A program made the translations under genes and the position numbers. DNA of 64,000 bases from Rhodobacteraceae bacterium HLUCCA08 (GTDB lineage Bacteria > Pseudomonadota > Alphaproteobacteria > Rhodobacterales > Rhodobacteraceae). Below the pieces are notes generated by a model. The model was given only the letters and a program-made list of their open reading frames with translations. It was not told the origin of the DNA and searched no databases. The DNA lies in NCBI GenBank assembly GCA_001314655.1, contig LJSF01000017.1, positions 1 through 64,000 of the forward strand. Direction: 5' to 3'. Positions 1-10,026 of the stretch are shown one piece after another; the stretch's first letter is position 1, and each line of letters opens with the position of its first letter.

Positions 1-2
1 AG

Positions 3-860
3 CTTGACCTCGCGGCTGAATTTCCGTCTCGTCATATCCAATCTCCAGTTCCATGGTCACGATCTTATCTTCGTGTCCACGGAACCGGCAGCAGGCCACT
101 GCTCGACACGATCGCCGAGGGCGAGCTTGCCAACAGGGGCAACATCGCGCCCGAATGGGCCGACCCGTCCTTCGATCCGGGCCGGCAACATTCGATCCCC
201 TATCAGTGGGGGTCGACCTCTTTCGCGGTGAACCGCGACGTCTATGACGGTGACATCAACACCACCGACATCCTGTTCGACCCGCCCGCAGAGCTTTCCG
301 GCCGGATCAACATGCTCGACAGTCAGGGCGAGGTGCTGGCCATGGCCGCGCTGCACATGGGCATTCCGCAATGTTCGAACGACCGGGACCAGCTGAGCGC
401 GCTCAACGCCATGCTGCAAGAGGCCAAGCAGCACTGGGCCAGCTTCAATTCCGACACCGCCAAGGAGGTGCTGGTGTCCGGCGATGTCGCCGTCGGCCAG
501 ATCTATGACGGTTTTTCCGCCAAGGCGCGCGAGGAAGGCGCCAATGTGGAATACGCGTTCCCGGCGCAGGGCTACGTCGTCTGGATGGACAATGTGGTGC
601 TTTTGCAGGACGCGCCGAACCGCGAAAACGCCCTGTTGTTCATGGACTTCCTGCTGGAGCCGGAAAACATCGCGGCGGTGACGAACTACGCGCGCTACAA
701 CGCCGGCCTGACCGGTGTCGAGGCGTTCCTGGATCCGTCGCTGGCCGAACAGCCCGAAAGCACGCCGCCGGCCGAGGCGGGCGCCGGTGTCTTCATCGAG
801 GTCTGCGATCAGGCGACCCAGGAAGTCTATGACCAGATCTGGATCAACCTGAAGAAATAG
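3..860 (+). CDS. Polyamine-type ABC transporter substrate-binding protein (PotD/PotF family), 5' end missing
   Basis: The gene enters from before the window and ends at TAA 858-860. In this family the protein is a periplasmic receptor that hands spermidine or putrescine to an inner-membrane ABC permease. The readable part, from about base 99 (LLDTIAEGE), carries family-type stretches: an IPYQWGSTS block, a DILFDPP block and a C-terminal VYDQIWINLKK helix. No transporter partner genes are visible because the operon lies to the left. The first ~95 bases read poorly in this frame, while a more protein-like reading (HDLIFVSTE) sits one frame over, so a frameshift or an assembly edge is possible there. 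Family is fairly sure; ligand is not. Confidence 0.75.
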   Translation, partial: LDLAAEFPSRHIQSPVPWSRSYLRVHGTGSRPLLDTIAEGELANRGNIAPEWADPSFDPGRQHSIPYQWGSTSFAVNRDVYDGDINTTDILFDPPAELSGRINMLDSQGEVLAMAALHMGIPQCSNDRDQLSALNAMLQEAKQHWASFNSDTAKEVLVSGDVAVGQIYDGFSAKAREEGANVEYAFPAQGYVVWMDNVVLLQDAPNRENALLFMDFLLEPENIAAVTNYARYNAGLTGVEAFLDPSLAEQPESTPPAEAGAGVFIEVCDQATQEVYDQIWINLKK

Positions 861-870
861 CCCTTCCTTT

Positions 871-901
871 GCGCCGCCCCGGCGATGGTCCGGAGCGGCG
901 C
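871..901 (+). terminator. Hairpin after the solute-binding gene
   Basis: GCGCCGC and GCGGCGC flank a nested CCGG/CCGG pair around the loop cgatggt, giving a 12-bp stem with one mismatch, 10 bases after the stop codon. No T-tract follows, so it may be a Rho-assisted 3' end rather than a classical intrinsic terminator. A second short stem, CGCCGC-AAA-GCGGCG, lies at 946-960. Confidence 0.45.
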
Positions 902-1052
902 GCCACGCGACGGCGCCCGGGCCGGGATGCCCGGCATGCGGGTGACGCCGCAAAGCGGCGGTGCAGATGCCGGTGGGGTGAACCCCCGCCCTACCGCTAT
1001 CCACCGCGTCGCGCGGGTCGCCGCCGGTGGCGCCACCCCCCCCGGGACCGTG

Positions 1053-4000
1053 TCAGTCGATCTCGTCCAGCCGGGCCTTGGCGGCGGTCAGCTGGGCCAG
1101 CTCCCCCTCGCGCAGGGCCAGGTTGGCGCGGGCTTCCTCGATCACCTCTTCGGGGGCGCTGTCGGCGAATTTCGGGTTCGACAGGCGTCCGCGCAGGCCG
1201 GCGGCCTCCTTTTCCGTCTTCGCGATCACCTTGGCGATGCGGGCCTTTTCGGCGGTCACGTCGATGATGTCGGCCAGTGGCAGGGCGAAAGTGGCGCCGC
1301 GGGTCGGCACGGTCAGCGCGCCCTTGGGGGCCTCGGCGGCCTCGGTCAGGGCCTCGATCCGGGCCAGACGCCTGATCAGGGCCTCGTTGTTGGCCCAGGC
1401 GGTGCGCGCAGCGGCGTCGGCCTCCAGTTGCAACAACGGCACATAAAGCCCGGCGGGCACGTTCATCTGCGCCCGGACCGAGCGGACGCCCTCGATCAGC
1501 GAGATCACCCAGCGCAGTTCCGCCTCGGCGGCGTCGTCCACCAGATCGGTGGCCGTGTAGTCGGGCCAGTCGGCATGGACCAGCATCTTCGACCGGCTGC
1601 CGAGCCGTCCCCACAACTCCTCGGTGATGAAGGGCATGATCGGGTGCAGCAGGATCAGGCATTGGTCGATGACCCAGGCCATGGTGGCGCGGGTCTCGAG
1701 CCGTTCGGCCTCGGTCCCGTCCATCAGCAGCGGTTTGGAAAACTCGACATACCAGTCGCAGACCACGTTCCAGACGAATTGATAGAGCGCCAGGGCGGCG
1801 TCGTTGAACCGGTAGGCGGTGAGGGCCGCGTCGACCTCTTCGCGGACGCGGGCGGTTTCGCCGATGATCCAGCGGTTCACCGTCGCCTCGGGGCGCGGGA
1901 CCGTGCCGTCGCCGCCGGTGGCGTCGTGCATTTCGGCGAACCGGGCGGCGTTCCACAGCTTGGTGCCGAAATTGCGGTAGCCCTTGATCCGGTCTTCGGA
2001 CAGTTTCAGCACCCCGCCCAGGGCGGCCATCGAGGCATTGGTGAACCGCAGCGCATCGGCGCCGTATTGGTCGATGATGTCCAGCGGGTCGATGACGTTG
2101 CCCGTGGTCTTGGACATCTTCTTGCCCTTCTCGTCCCGGACCAGCTGGTGCAGGTAGACGGTGTGGAACGGGACCTGATCGACCACGGCAAGCTGCATCA
2201 TCATCATCCGCGCGACCCAGAAGAACAGGATGTCGAAGCCGGTGATCAGCACGTCGGTGGGGAAATACCTGCGCAATTCCGCGGTTTGCTCGGGCCAGCC
2301 CAGGGTGCCGATCGGCCACAGGCCCGAGCTGAACCAGGTATCCAGCACGTCGGGGTCGCGCCAGACCGGATAGACCAGTTGCGTCGGATCACCCGTGACC
2401 TCGTATTCGGCGAGGCTGTGGGCCAGGGTCTCGATCGCGGCGTGACGGTCGGCGACCTCGACCACGCGGGCATGGTTCAGCGGGGTCGGGATGTCGGCAA
2501 GCTCGTCCTGGAAGGCCGGAATGACGCCGTCGAAGCCGGTCGCGGCGTGCTGCACGGTGCCGGCATGGACCATGCCGCCGGCCTGCAGCAGCCGGCCGAG
2601 TTCGACATGGTCGATCTGCCCGTCGCCTTCGTCGTCGCGGTAATGCGGCGCCGACAGGTCGAGCCCGTACCAGACCGGGATCTGATGGCCCCACCACAGC
2701 TGGCGCGAGATGCACCAGGGCTCGATATTCTCCAGCCAGTGGAAATAGGTCTTTTCGCCGGCGTCGGGCATGATCCGGGTGCGACCGTCACGGACGGCGT
2801 CCAGCGCGGGGCCGACGACCTTTTCGGCATCGACGAACCACTGGTCGGTCAGCATCGGTTCGATCACCACCCCCGAGCGGTCGCCGAAGGGCTGCATGAT
2901 CGGCTTGGCCTCGACGAGAGGGACCGCGTCCCGGACTTGATCCGGGACCTCTTCCTCGGCTTGAGGCCCCGGCTCGGGGCCGGGGCGCGATGTCTGTTTG
3001 CCCAAACGCGGATCGTCCGTCGTCGTCATCACCGCGAGGCCATCGGCGGTGATCTCCTCGACGACGCGGGCGCGGGCCTCGAACCGGTCGAGGCCGCGCA
3101 GGTGGTCGGGGACCAGGTTGATCGCGTCGATTTCCTGCACCGTGAAAGCGGCGCCCTTGGCATAGCCCTGGGCCTTGGCGGCCTCTTCGGCGTAGGGGGC
3201 GCCGTCGTCGCGCATGTGGCCGCGCCGGTCCATCAGGCGATACATCGGGATGTTGCCGCGGCTGGCCACCGCGTAGTCGTTGAAATCGTGCGCGCCGGTG
3301 ATCTTGACCGCGCCCGAGCCGAAATCGGGGTCGGGGTATGCGTCGGTGATGATCGGGATCAGGCGGCGGTGATCCTTCGGCCCCACCGGGATCTCGCACA
3401 GTTGGCCGACGATCGGGGCATAGCGTTCATCGTCGGGATGCACCGCGACGGCGCCGTCGCCCAGCATGGTTTCGGGCCGGGTGGTGGCGATCGAGATATA
3501 GTCGCGTTCCTCGCGCAGGGTGACGTTGCCGTCCGCGTCGCGCTCCACGTATTCATAGGTGGCGCCGCCGGCCAGCGGGTATTTGAAGTGCCACATATGG
3601 CCGTCGACCTCGGTATTCTCGACCTCGAGGTCGGAGATCGCGGTTTCGAAATGCGGGTCCCAGTTCACCAGCCGCTTGCCGCGATAGATCAGGCCCTTGT
3701 CGTACATCTCGACGAAGACGCGGATCACGGCGTCGTGGAAATTGCCGTCATTGCCCGTCGGCGCGCCCGGGGCGCCGGACATGGTGAAGGCATTGCGCGA
3801 CCAGTCGCAGGAACTGCCCAGCCGCTTGAGCTGCTCGATGATCGTGTCGCCGTACTGGTCCTTCCACTCCCAGACGCGGGCCAGGAAATCCTCGCGGCTC
3901 AGATCGGTGCGGCGCAGGCCCTCTTCGCTGCGCAGTTTCTTCTCGACCTGCAGCTGGGTGGCGATGCCGGCATGGTCCTGCCCGGGCTGCCAGAGCGTGT

Positions 4001-4223
4001 CGAAGCCGCGCATCCGGTGCCAGCGCACCAGGATGTCCTGCAGCGTGTTGTTGAAGGCATGGCCCACATGCAGCGCGCCGGTGACGTTGGGCGGCGGGAT
4101 CATGATGCAGAACGTTTCGGCGCGCGAGGCATTGGCCCCGGCCCGGAAGGCACCGGCCTGTTCCCAGGCGGCATAGAGGCGGGGTTCGGCTTCGGCGGCG
4201 TCGAAGGTCTTTTCCAGCGGCAT
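1053..4223 (-). CDS. valS: Valine--tRNA ligase
   Basis: Charges tRNA-Val with valine in the cytosol. The class I signature HVGH lies near residues 50-53 after PPPNVTGAL, and the KMSKS loop reads [11 protein letters not shown]-terminal coiled-coil arm is present (a run of [15 protein letters not shown]). The start is taken at ATG 4223 (MPLEKTF) because AAGGA lies 9 bases upstream; ATG 4232, three codons earlier, is the alternative. At 1056 aa it is longer than the common ~950-1000, partly because of an in-frame insertion (about residues 410-440) encoded by a palindromic repeat. It is transcribed divergently from the molybdenum enzyme gene. Confidence 0.97.
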   Translation of the reverse strand: MPLEKTFDAAEAEPRLYAAWEQAGAFRAGANASRAETFCIMIPPPNVTGALHVGHAFNNTLQDILVRWHRMRGFDTLWQPGQDHAGIATQLQVEKKLRSEEGLRRTDLSREDFLARVWEWKDQYGDTIIEQLKRLGSSCDWSRNAFTMSGAPGAPTGNDGNFHDAVIRVFVEMYDKGLIYRGKRLVNWDPHFETAISDLEVENTEVDGHMWHFKYPLAGGATYEYVERDADGNVTLREERDYISIATTRPETMLGDGAVAVHPDDERYAPIVGQLCEIPVGPKDHRRLIPIITDAYPDPDFGSGAVKITGAHDFNDYAVASRGNIPMYRLMDRRGHMRDDGAPYAEEAAKAQGYAKGAAFTVQEIDAINLVPDHLRGLDRFEARARVVEEITADGLAVMTTTDDPRLGKQTSRPGPEPGPQAEEEVPDQVRDAVPLVEAKPIMQPFGDRSGVVIEPMLTDQWFVDAEKVVGPALDAVRDGRTRIMPDAGEKTYFHWLENIEPWCISRQLWWGHQIPVWYGLDLSAPHYRDDEGDGQIDHVELGRLLQAGGMVHAGTVQHAATGFDGVIPAFQDELADIPTPLNHARVVEVADRHAAIETLAHSLAEYEVTGDPTQLVYPVWRDPDVLDTWFSSGLWPIGTLGWPEQTAELRRYFPTDVLITGFDILFFWVARMMMMQLAVVDQVPFHTVYLHQLVRDEKGKKMSKTTGNVIDPLDIIDQYGADALRFTNASMAALGGVLKLSEDRIKGYRNFGTKLWNAARFAEMHDATGGDGTVPRPEATVNRWIIGETARVREEVDAALTAYRFNDAALALYQFVWNVVCDWYVEFSKPLLMDGTEAERLETRATMAWVIDQCLILLHPIMPFITEELWGRLGSRSKMLVHADWPDYTATDLVDDAAEAELRWVISLIEGVRSVRAQMNVPAGLYVPLLQLEADAAARTAWANNEALIRRLARIEALTEAAEAPKGALTVPTRGATFALPLADIIDVTAEKARIAKVIAKTEKEAAGLRGRLSNPKFADSAPEEVIEEARANLALREGELAQLTAAKARLDEID
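2928..2985. repeat. Double-palindrome repeat inserted in frame in valS
   Basis: Two perfect inverted repeats stand side by side inside the coding region: GTCCCGGA-CTTGA-TCCGGGAC (2928-2948) and CCCCGGC-TCGGG-GCCGGGG (2967-2985). They encode a proline/glutamate-rich patch (SRPGPEPGP...EEEVPD) in the ValRS between a TDDPRLG segment and the conserved [15 protein letters not shown] block. From memory, hairpins of this sequence are dispersed in alphaproteobacterial genomes, mostly between genes; that part is recall, not seen here. Confidence 0.75.
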
Positions 4224-4371
4224 CGGATCCATCCTTGTCTGTTGCCGCCTGTTTAGGTCAGGGCGCGACGAAGGAAAACCCGCAAGGCGGCGAATGCGAC
4301 CGCCTTCGGGTGTGGACAGTGCCGGTCTGGGCGCTAGGGTTGGCCGGCAATCGAAAGTCAGGGAGCTGCCC

Positions 4372-6669
4372 ATGGAAAAGTTCGGCAAGGGCCAGCCGGT
4401 CAAACGGGTCGAGGATCCGCGCCTGCTGACCGGTGGCGGCCGCTATGTGGATGACCTTGCCCCCGAGGGTGCGCTGTTCGCGTATTTCCTGCGCTCGCCG
4501 GTCGCCCATGGCGCGATCACCGAACTGGACCTGTCCGCGGCGCGGCAGGCGCCGGGGGTCAGGCTGGTCCTGACCCTGGCCGACCTGGAGGCGGCGGGGA
4601 TGGATGTGGGGCTGAAGGGCTCGACGGTGAAGAACCGCGACGGCACCAGGGGGGCCCGGCCCGAACGGCCCTGCCTGGCCCGCGACCGGGTGCGCCATGT
4701 CGGCGAACCGGTGGCGATGGTGGTGGCCGCGACGCTGGCCCAGGCCCGCGATGCGGCCGAGCTGATCGGCCTCGAGATCGAGGACCTGGACCCGCATGTG
4801 GAGCCGATCCCGGGCGGGCCCCTGATCCATCCCGAGGCGCCCGACAACATCGCCTATGATTACGGCCAGGGCGACGAGACGGCAGTCGAGGAGGCCCTGG
4901 CCCGCGCCGCCCATGTGATCACCATGGAGGTGCCCGACAACCGGGTCATCGTCGCCTCGATGGAACCGCGCGGGCTGTTCGCCGAACCGATCGGCAACGG
5001 CCGGCTGCATGTCTGCCTCGGCAGCCAGGGCGTGTGGGAACCGAAGAAGGACCTGGCCCGGATGCTGAAGATGGCGCCCGAGGATCTGCGGGTGACGACC
5101 GGGGATGTCGGCGGCGGGTTCGGGATGAAGGGTTTCTTCTATCCCGAATATGCCGTGATCGCCCAGGCGGCCCGGATGCTGAACGCGCCGGTGCGCTGGA
5201 TGTCGGACCGCTCCGAGGCGATGCTGAGCGACAATGCCGGGCGCGATCTGACCTCGACCGCGACCCTGGCGTTCGACGAAGGTCACCGGCTGCTGGCCTA
5301 CAAGGTCGAAACCCTGTCGAACCTCGGGGCCTACAATTCCGGCTTTGCCCAGGCGATCCAGTCCGAGCTTTTCGCCAAGGTCATGCCCGGGGTCTATGAC
5401 GTGCAGACGATCTGGCTGAACGCGCGCGGCATCTACACCAACACCGCCCCGGTCGATGCCTATCGCGGCGCCGGGCGGCCCGAGGCGATCTATGTGCTGG
5501 AGCGGATGATGGACCGCGCCGCGCGCGAGTTGGGGGTCGATCCGGCCGCGCTGCGCCGGATCAACTTCATCCGGCCCGATCAGTTTCCCTATACCAGCGC
5601 CACGGGCCAGCCCTATGACGTCGGCGACTTCGACAGGGTGCTGGGCACGCTTGAGGCGGTCAGCGCCGGGTTCGACGGGCGCCGTGCGGCCAGCGAAACG
5701 GCCGGCAAGCTGCGCGGCCGGGGCCTGAGCTATTACATCGAAAGCATCCTGGGCGATCCGGTGGAGAACGTGAAAGTGACCTTCGATGCCGATGGCGGCG
5801 CCTCGATCCATGTCGGCACCCAGACCAACGGGCAGGGCCACGAAACGGTGTTCGCCCAGTTCCTGTCCGACCAGACCGGCATTCCGGCCGACCGGATCCG
5901 GGTGATCCAGGGCGACAGCGACCGGATCGAATGGGGCGGCGGCACCGGCGGCTCACGGTCGGTCACGATCCAGAACACCGCCACCCTGGTGGCGGTCGCG
6001 CAGATCGTCACCGCCTTCGGGGCCTTCCTGGCCGATCACGAGGGGGTGGATCCGGCGGACGTGACCTTCGACGACGAACGGTTCCGGATCCCGGGGTCGA
6101 ACCTGACGCCGACCATGCTCGAGGTGGCGCAGATGGCCCGGGCGGCCGGCCGCGCGGACTTGCTGGACCACAAGGCGACCGGCACGCTGGAGCAACGCTC
6201 CTACCCCAATGGCGCGCATATGGCCGAGGTCGAGATCGACCCCGCGACCGGGCAGACGCAGGTGGTCGCCTATTGGGTGGTCGACGATCTGGGCAACCTG
6301 ATCAACCCGATGCTGGCCGAGGGCCAGGTCCATGGCGGGGTCGTCCAGGGCATCGGCCAGGCGGTGACCGAACAGGTGGTCCATGACGAAACCGGCCAGT
6401 TGCTGAGCGCGTCCTTGATGGATTACGCGATCCCGCGGGCCGCGGATGTGCCGTTCATCTCGTTCACCTCGCAGCCGGTGCCGTCGCTGTATAACCCGAT
6501 GGGCATGAAAGGCTGCGGCGAGGCCGGGACGGTCGGCGCACTGGCCGCCGTCGCCAATGCGGTGCAGGACGCGCTGTGGGACCGCGGTGTGCGGGCCGTG
6601 GACATGCCGTTCACGCCGCACCGGGTCTGGCGGATGCTGTCCGCGGCACGGGGCGATGCGGCTGCGTGA
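4372..6669 (+). CDS. Xanthine dehydrogenase family molybdopterin-binding (large) subunit, form II CoxL-like
   Basis: A molybdenum hydroxylase large subunit of 765 aa. The N-terminal domain starts [18 protein letters not shown], the Mo-site loop reads [10 protein letters not shown], and the active-site loop at residue ~362 is AYRGAGR. That loop marks form II enzymes; genuine aerobic CO dehydrogenase has AYRCSFR. The base-catalyst glutamate is in GCGEAGT (Glu717). ATG 4372 follows GGGAG by 6 bases. The usual FAD-binding and 2Fe-2S subunits are not next to it: valS is upstream on the other strand and the downstream gene is unrelated. Substrate unknown. Confidence 0.9.
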   Translation: MEKFGKGQPVKRVEDPRLLTGGGRYVDDLAPEGALFAYFLRSPVAHGAITELDLSAARQAPGVRLVLTLADLEAAGMDVGLKGSTVKNRDGTRGARPERPCLARDRVRHVGEPVAMVVAATLAQARDAAELIGLEIEDLDPHVEPIPGGPLIHPEAPDNIAYDYGQGDETAVEEALARAAHVITMEVPDNRVIVASMEPRGLFAEPIGNGRLHVCLGSQGVWEPKKDLARMLKMAPEDLRVTTGDVGGGFGMKGFFYPEYAVIAQAARMLNAPVRWMSDRSEAMLSDNAGRDLTSTATLAFDEGHRLLAYKVETLSNLGAYNSGFAQAIQSELFAKVMPGVYDVQTIWLNARGIYTNTAPVDAYRGAGRPEAIYVLERMMDRAARELGVDPAALRRINFIRPDQFPYTSATGQPYDVGDFDRVLGTLEAVSAGFDGRRAASETAGKLRGRGLSYYIESILGDPVENVKVTFDADGGASIHVGTQTNGQGHETVFAQFLSDQTGIPADRIRVIQGDSDRIEWGGGTGGSRSVTIQNTATLVAVAQIVTAFGAFLADHEGVDPADVTFDDERFRIPGSNLTPTMLEVAQMARAAGRADLLDHKATGTLEQRSYPNGAHMAEVEIDPATGQTQVVAYWVVDDLGNLINPMLAEGQVHGGVVQGIGQAVTEQVVHDETGQLLSASLMDYAIPRAADVPFISFTSQPVPSLYNPMGMKGCGEAGTVGALAAVANAVQDALWDRGVRAVDMPFTPHRVWRMLSAARGDAAA

Positions 6670-7285
6670 GCGCCTGTCGGCGCTGCTCGGCCTTGCCGGG
6701 CGCGCCCGGACCGAACGGCGCCCGCATCGCGGCCCCACGACCCATGTCATCGTGCTGGACGGCACGATGTCGACGCTCGATCGCGGCCAGCGGACCAATG
6801 CCGGGCGGCTCTATGCCCTGTTGCAGGAGGTCGGCGCCAGGGCCAATCTGAGTTTCCATTACGAGGCCGGCCTGCAATGGGGCGACCGCAGGCTGCCCCT
6901 GGACATGCTTGTCGGGCGTGGCATCAACCGGCAGATGGGCCGGGCCTATGGGGTTCTGGCCAGCCGCTTCCGGCCCGGCGACAGCATCGTGCTGGCGGGC
7001 TATTCGCGGGGCGCCTTTGCGGTGCGGTCCCTGGCCGGGGTGGTCGACCGGGTCGGCCTGCTGCGCCATGATTGCGCCACGGAACGGATGGTCCGGCAGG
7101 CCTATCGGCATTACCGCTGCGCGTCGGATGCCCCGGTCGTGGCGGCGTTCCGCAAGGCCTATTGCCACGATCGGGCCGAGATCGAGGCCCTCGCGGTCTG
7201 GGATACCGTCAACCCACCTTATTCATCGGATCGGCCATGGAAGGGGCCCGCGGCGCCTGATCGGGGCGATGTAGCGGTACGGTGA
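6656..7285 (+). pseudogene. DUF2235 (T6SS-phospholipase-like alpha/beta hydrolase) gene truncated by IS1380
   Basis: ATG 6656 overlaps the stop of the molybdenum enzyme gene by 14 bases. The start fits a DUF2235 protein: HVIVLDGTMS near residue 25, then the nucleophile elbow GYSRGAFAVRSLAG. The family's ALAVWDTV strand is reached at ~7205, and there the reading frame runs into the inverted repeat of the IS element. The last ~24 codons are IS sequence, so the C-terminal half, with the remaining catalytic residues, is lost. The missing half does not reappear right of the IS, so this is more than a simple insertion. Confidence 0.8.
7214..7228 (+). repeat. IS1380 terminal inverted repeat, left
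   Basis: CCACCTTATTCATCG. It matches the reverse complement of 8962-8976 (CCGCCTTATTCGTCG) at 13 of 15 positions; similarity continues a few bases inward (GGAT versus AATT, then CGGC). Confidence 0.85.
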
Positions 7286-7447
7286 GTGTGTTTCGCATGA
7301 TCGAGACAGACGATGGTTCGGGGCGTCTGCGACCTGCGGCACGACGATGGCGCGTCCAGAGGTCGTTTTTCAGCGGGTTTCGGGCAGGCGGTTGAGACGC
7401 CCGGAGGCGGTGCGTGTGACCTGGGCGCTGCGCACGGCGCGCTGCAG

Positions 7448-8875
7448 CTAGGGGTCGGCGGCCCATTGCAGGCGTGTGATCTCGGGCCAGAGGATGGCCC
7501 AGTAGCGGGCGGCCGCGCTGGAGAGGGTCAGCGTCATGCGCCTGGCGGAGATTGTCAGGCGGGCCCCGGCGCGCAGAACCCTTTCTCGCAGACGACGCAG
7601 GCTCCACCCAGTTCCAGTGGCGCGCGCCATAGTGCGGCGGGCGATGTGCATCACCTGATAAGCCATCAGCGAGAGGAGCAGCCGAACCTCGTTGCAGGCA
7701 AAGGCATCGACGCCCTTGGCTGCAGAGCGGGGCTTGCGACCGCGCACATGGGTCTTGGCTCGGTTGGCGGAAGACAGCGCGGGGGCAAGGACATCCTTCA
7801 GCTCGCCCATGTGGCCTTCGGCCTTCCCGCGCTCGCGGTAATGCTCGAGCACCAGGTTGTGCGACATCTGCCGCAGGGTGAGGGAGGTGACGAGGAAGAA
7901 GCGGTCGAGCAACAGATCGTCTGGCCGTTCCTTGACCACCAGGACTACCCGCCGCGGCTTGTCCCAGCTCTCGGCCTGGTACTGGAAGGCGTGGGTCCAG
8001 ATGCGTGGCTGGTCGGGCCGACGGCCTCTGGGCCGCTTCATATAAGGGGCCGCCATGCGGTCGAGGACCGGGTTGGCCCGCAGCCGGGCGACATAGTCGA
8101 TACCTCTTGCGTCAAGGCCAGCCAGCAAACCCGCCGAGGGAAAGCCCGCGTCCATGCGGACCATCGCGACCTTGCACAACTCAGCGGCCTGCGCCCGGTC
8201 GACGACATCGAGGATCACGTCGAGCGCGCCGTCGGCGGTGCCGACATTGCCCGGCCGAAGGCGGGCATCGAGCATGTCGCCGGTCTCGGCGATGGAGGTG
8301 ACCAGCGGATGGTAGATACGAGCGTTGTAATGGCCGTTCCACTCGGCCTTCGGCTGGTGACCGTGAACCTCGATGGGCAGGCTATCGACGTCCAGCGTGA
8401 CCCGCGGCAACCGACGCCCGCCGTTCAGGGCGCGCAGGCCGCGCGCGGCAAACTCCAGGACGCCCTCGCGCAATACGGCCAGGTTGCGAGGGTCCGCCAT
8501 GATCGCGGTGAAGCGCGACAGCGTGGGCTGAGACGCAAGCCCCCGCTCGATTGCCAGCGGGGTCAGCCCAGCCGAGGAGCTGGTCGCCAGCCGCATGACC
8601 GGATCGTGCCGCAAAGCGTCGGCATCGTCATGGTCGCGCCAGCCCTGCGCGGCCAGCAGGACCGTGGTGCGCAGCAATGAGACAAGGTCGTGGGTCACAT
8701 CCTCTTGGCGGCGGGGATCAACCAGACGACCCGCCATCCATTGGACGATGCCGCTGGCCTCGAGGACCTCGCGCAGGAGCACGGCGCCAGGATCACCGGT
8801 CAGTCGATCCGGCCTGCCTTCGACCCGCAAGGACCTGTTGAACCGCGGCGTGACAGGCTGTAGCGTTTCACCCAT
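7448..8875 (-). CDS. IS1380-family transposase
   Basis: A 475-aa DDE transposase. Visible family features are a VTLDVDSLPIEVHG segment (first catalytic Asp), VAMVRMDAGFPS (second Asp) and the YREKGxxE-type signature as HYRERGKAEGHMGELK. The gene is complete with ATG at 8875 and no frameshift, so the element may still be active. It lies between the two inverted repeats on the strand opposite to the truncated DUF2235 gene. Confidence 0.92.
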   Translation of the reverse strand: MGETLQPVTPRFNRSLRVEGRPDRLTGDPGAVLLREVLEASGIVQWMAGRLVDPRRQEDVTHDLVSLLRTTVLLAAQGWRDHDDADALRHDPVMRLATSSSAGLTPLAIERGLASQPTLSRFTAIMADPRNLAVLREGVLEFAARGLRALNGGRRLPRVTLDVDSLPIEVHGHQPKAEWNGHYNARIYHPLVTSIAETGDMLDARLRPGNVGTADGALDVILDVVDRAQAAELCKVAMVRMDAGFPSAGLLAGLDARGIDYVARLRANPVLDRMAAPYMKRPRGRRPDQPRIWTHAFQYQAESWDKPRRVVLVVKERPDDLLLDRFFLVTSLTLRQMSHNLVLEHYRERGKAEGHMGELKDVLAPALSSANRAKTHVRGRKPRSAAKGVDAFACNEVRLLLSLMAYQVMHIARRTMARATGTGWSLRRLRERVLRAGARLTISARRMTLTLSSAAARYWAILWPEITRLQWAADP

Positions 8876-8961
8876 GCGTGCGTCCGTAGCTGCCTGTGGT
8901 TTTGGTCTAGCAGCTTGAATCTAAAGCGCTTTCAGGCGCACGCAACCTTTCCCGCCGAATT

Positions 8962-8976
8962 CGACGAATAAGGCGG
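8962..8976 (-). repeat. IS1380 terminal inverted repeat, right
   Basis: cgacgaataaggcgg on the plus strand; pairs with 7214-7228. Beyond it is a run of Gs and then island DNA of clearly lower GC. Confidence 0.85.
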
Positions 8977-9134
8977 GGGGGGAATCGTGGCGAGCCCAAA
9001 GCGAACGGTCGAACAAGCTCAAATTCTGCAACTGAAGCTGCACCTTTTGGCGACCACTCCCAATGCGCCGTGTAACACTCGTTGATCAAGCATTGCAGCA
9101 CAAACATCGATCAGAAAAGGAGCGCCGTCTGGGT

Positions 9135-9776
9135 TCATCCAATGTCACGAGAACCCACAAGAGAACCTGGCAAGCGGTCATCGCCAATACGTTCGAGCAT
9201 TGCTGAGAGGAGAGTTTTAACGCCAACAATGATCACATAGGGTTCGGGCAAAATTATCTCACCGGAGACGTGATACCGAGAGCGAAAAGGTCTATCGTAA
9301 ACATTATCAAGAAGCCTGATCTGAGGAATAAAAATATTCCATCCCTCCGGCCAAGCATCACCAAAGTGTTCGTTAAGTCTGAGCCTGACACTTTCGGGTA
9401 AAAACATCTCACAGTTGTACGCAATCATGTTGATGAACCGGAGTTCATCAAACAATGATCTTGCTTCGTAATAAGCACTATATACGTTATGTCCAAACCC
9501 TCTAATTTGCTTTTCGTCTCGACCACTGCCTCTCAAGAGGGTTTTCAAAGTCAGCTCTGCGGCCAGCCCCGTGAGCTGAAGCGTTGGCCCCAAAAAGAAT
9601 TCAAATGAGTGCCTCACATTGTCCTGAATGAAAATCGCGCGCTCGGCCGCTTCAATGTACGAAGCTGCAAAACGTGTGTGGCCAGCAATTGATAGGTTCT
9701 CTGGCTCTGAGCTCGGCCAGCTCGGATGTAGCGAAATACCTGAAGAAAACGAATCATGATGAATAGCGTTTGCCAT
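9135..9776 (-). CDS. Hypothetical protein, possible HEPN-like fold
   Basis: 213 aa, not recognised with certainty. The central segment AAELTLKTLLRGSG...GHNVYSAYYEA resembles the helix pair of HEPN proteins (a xELxLKxLL helix followed by a HxL..LY helix), but a clear RxxxxH catalytic motif is not seen. The gene lies in the lowest-GC stretch of the window (25 of 60 bases are G/C at 9301-9360), between the IS element and traG, transcribed away from traG. It looks like recently acquired cargo. ATG 9776 lacks a strong ribosome-binding site. Confidence 0.5.
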   Translation of the reverse strand: MANAIHHDSFSSGISLHPSWPSSEPENLSIAGHTRFAASYIEAAERAIFIQDNVRHSFEFFLGPTLQLTGLAAELTLKTLLRGSGRDEKQIRGFGHNVYSAYYEARSLFDELRFINMIAYNCEMFLPESVRLRLNEHFGDAWPEGWNIFIPQIRLLDNVYDRPFRSRYHVSGEIILPEPYVIIVGVKTLLSAMLERIGDDRLPGSLVGSRDIG

Positions 9777-10026
9777 AGTAAAATCATTCCAAATGACACG
9801 CCGTAGAGCAATACGAAAACCCTCTCCTCAATCGTCTTTGAGGTCACCTCTCGTACCCGATGCTGCAATCCCTCCGAGCGGCCGCTCCGTCCCGCATAGC
9901 TTTTTGTCGTCTGCTGGGCTGTGTCCCCATCGCCTTTGCTCCGATCTGCGCGCCACAACCGCCGATCCTGCGACCGCCAGCGTAAGCCGCTTGACCGGCC
10001 GCCCGGCGCCCGAACCATACCCCACC

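Larger units (their letters stand above)
7214..8976. mobile_element. IS1380-family insertion sequence
   Basis: About 1.76 kb bounded by imperfect inverted repeats beginning CC[A/G]CCTTATTC and holding one minus-strand transposase gene. No 4-bp target duplication is seen: the bases outside are tcaa/caac on the left and gggg on the right. It sits exactly where chromosomal DNA (truncated DUF2235) gives way to low-GC island DNA, suggesting later recombination or an adjacent deletion. Confidence 0.88.

Noticed and set aside
885-4256. 1123-codon plus-strand open frame opposite valS
   Set aside because: Antisense shadow of a certain gene in GC-rich DNA; the translation is rich in Gly/His/Asp and Gln without domain motifs.
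4372-6669. Call as genuine aerobic CO dehydrogenase (coxL)
   Set aside because: Active-site loop is AYRGAGR, not AYRCSFR, and partner subunits are missing.
7209-8981. Target-site duplication of IS1380
   Set aside because: Flanks tcaa/caac and gggg do not match in any nearby register.
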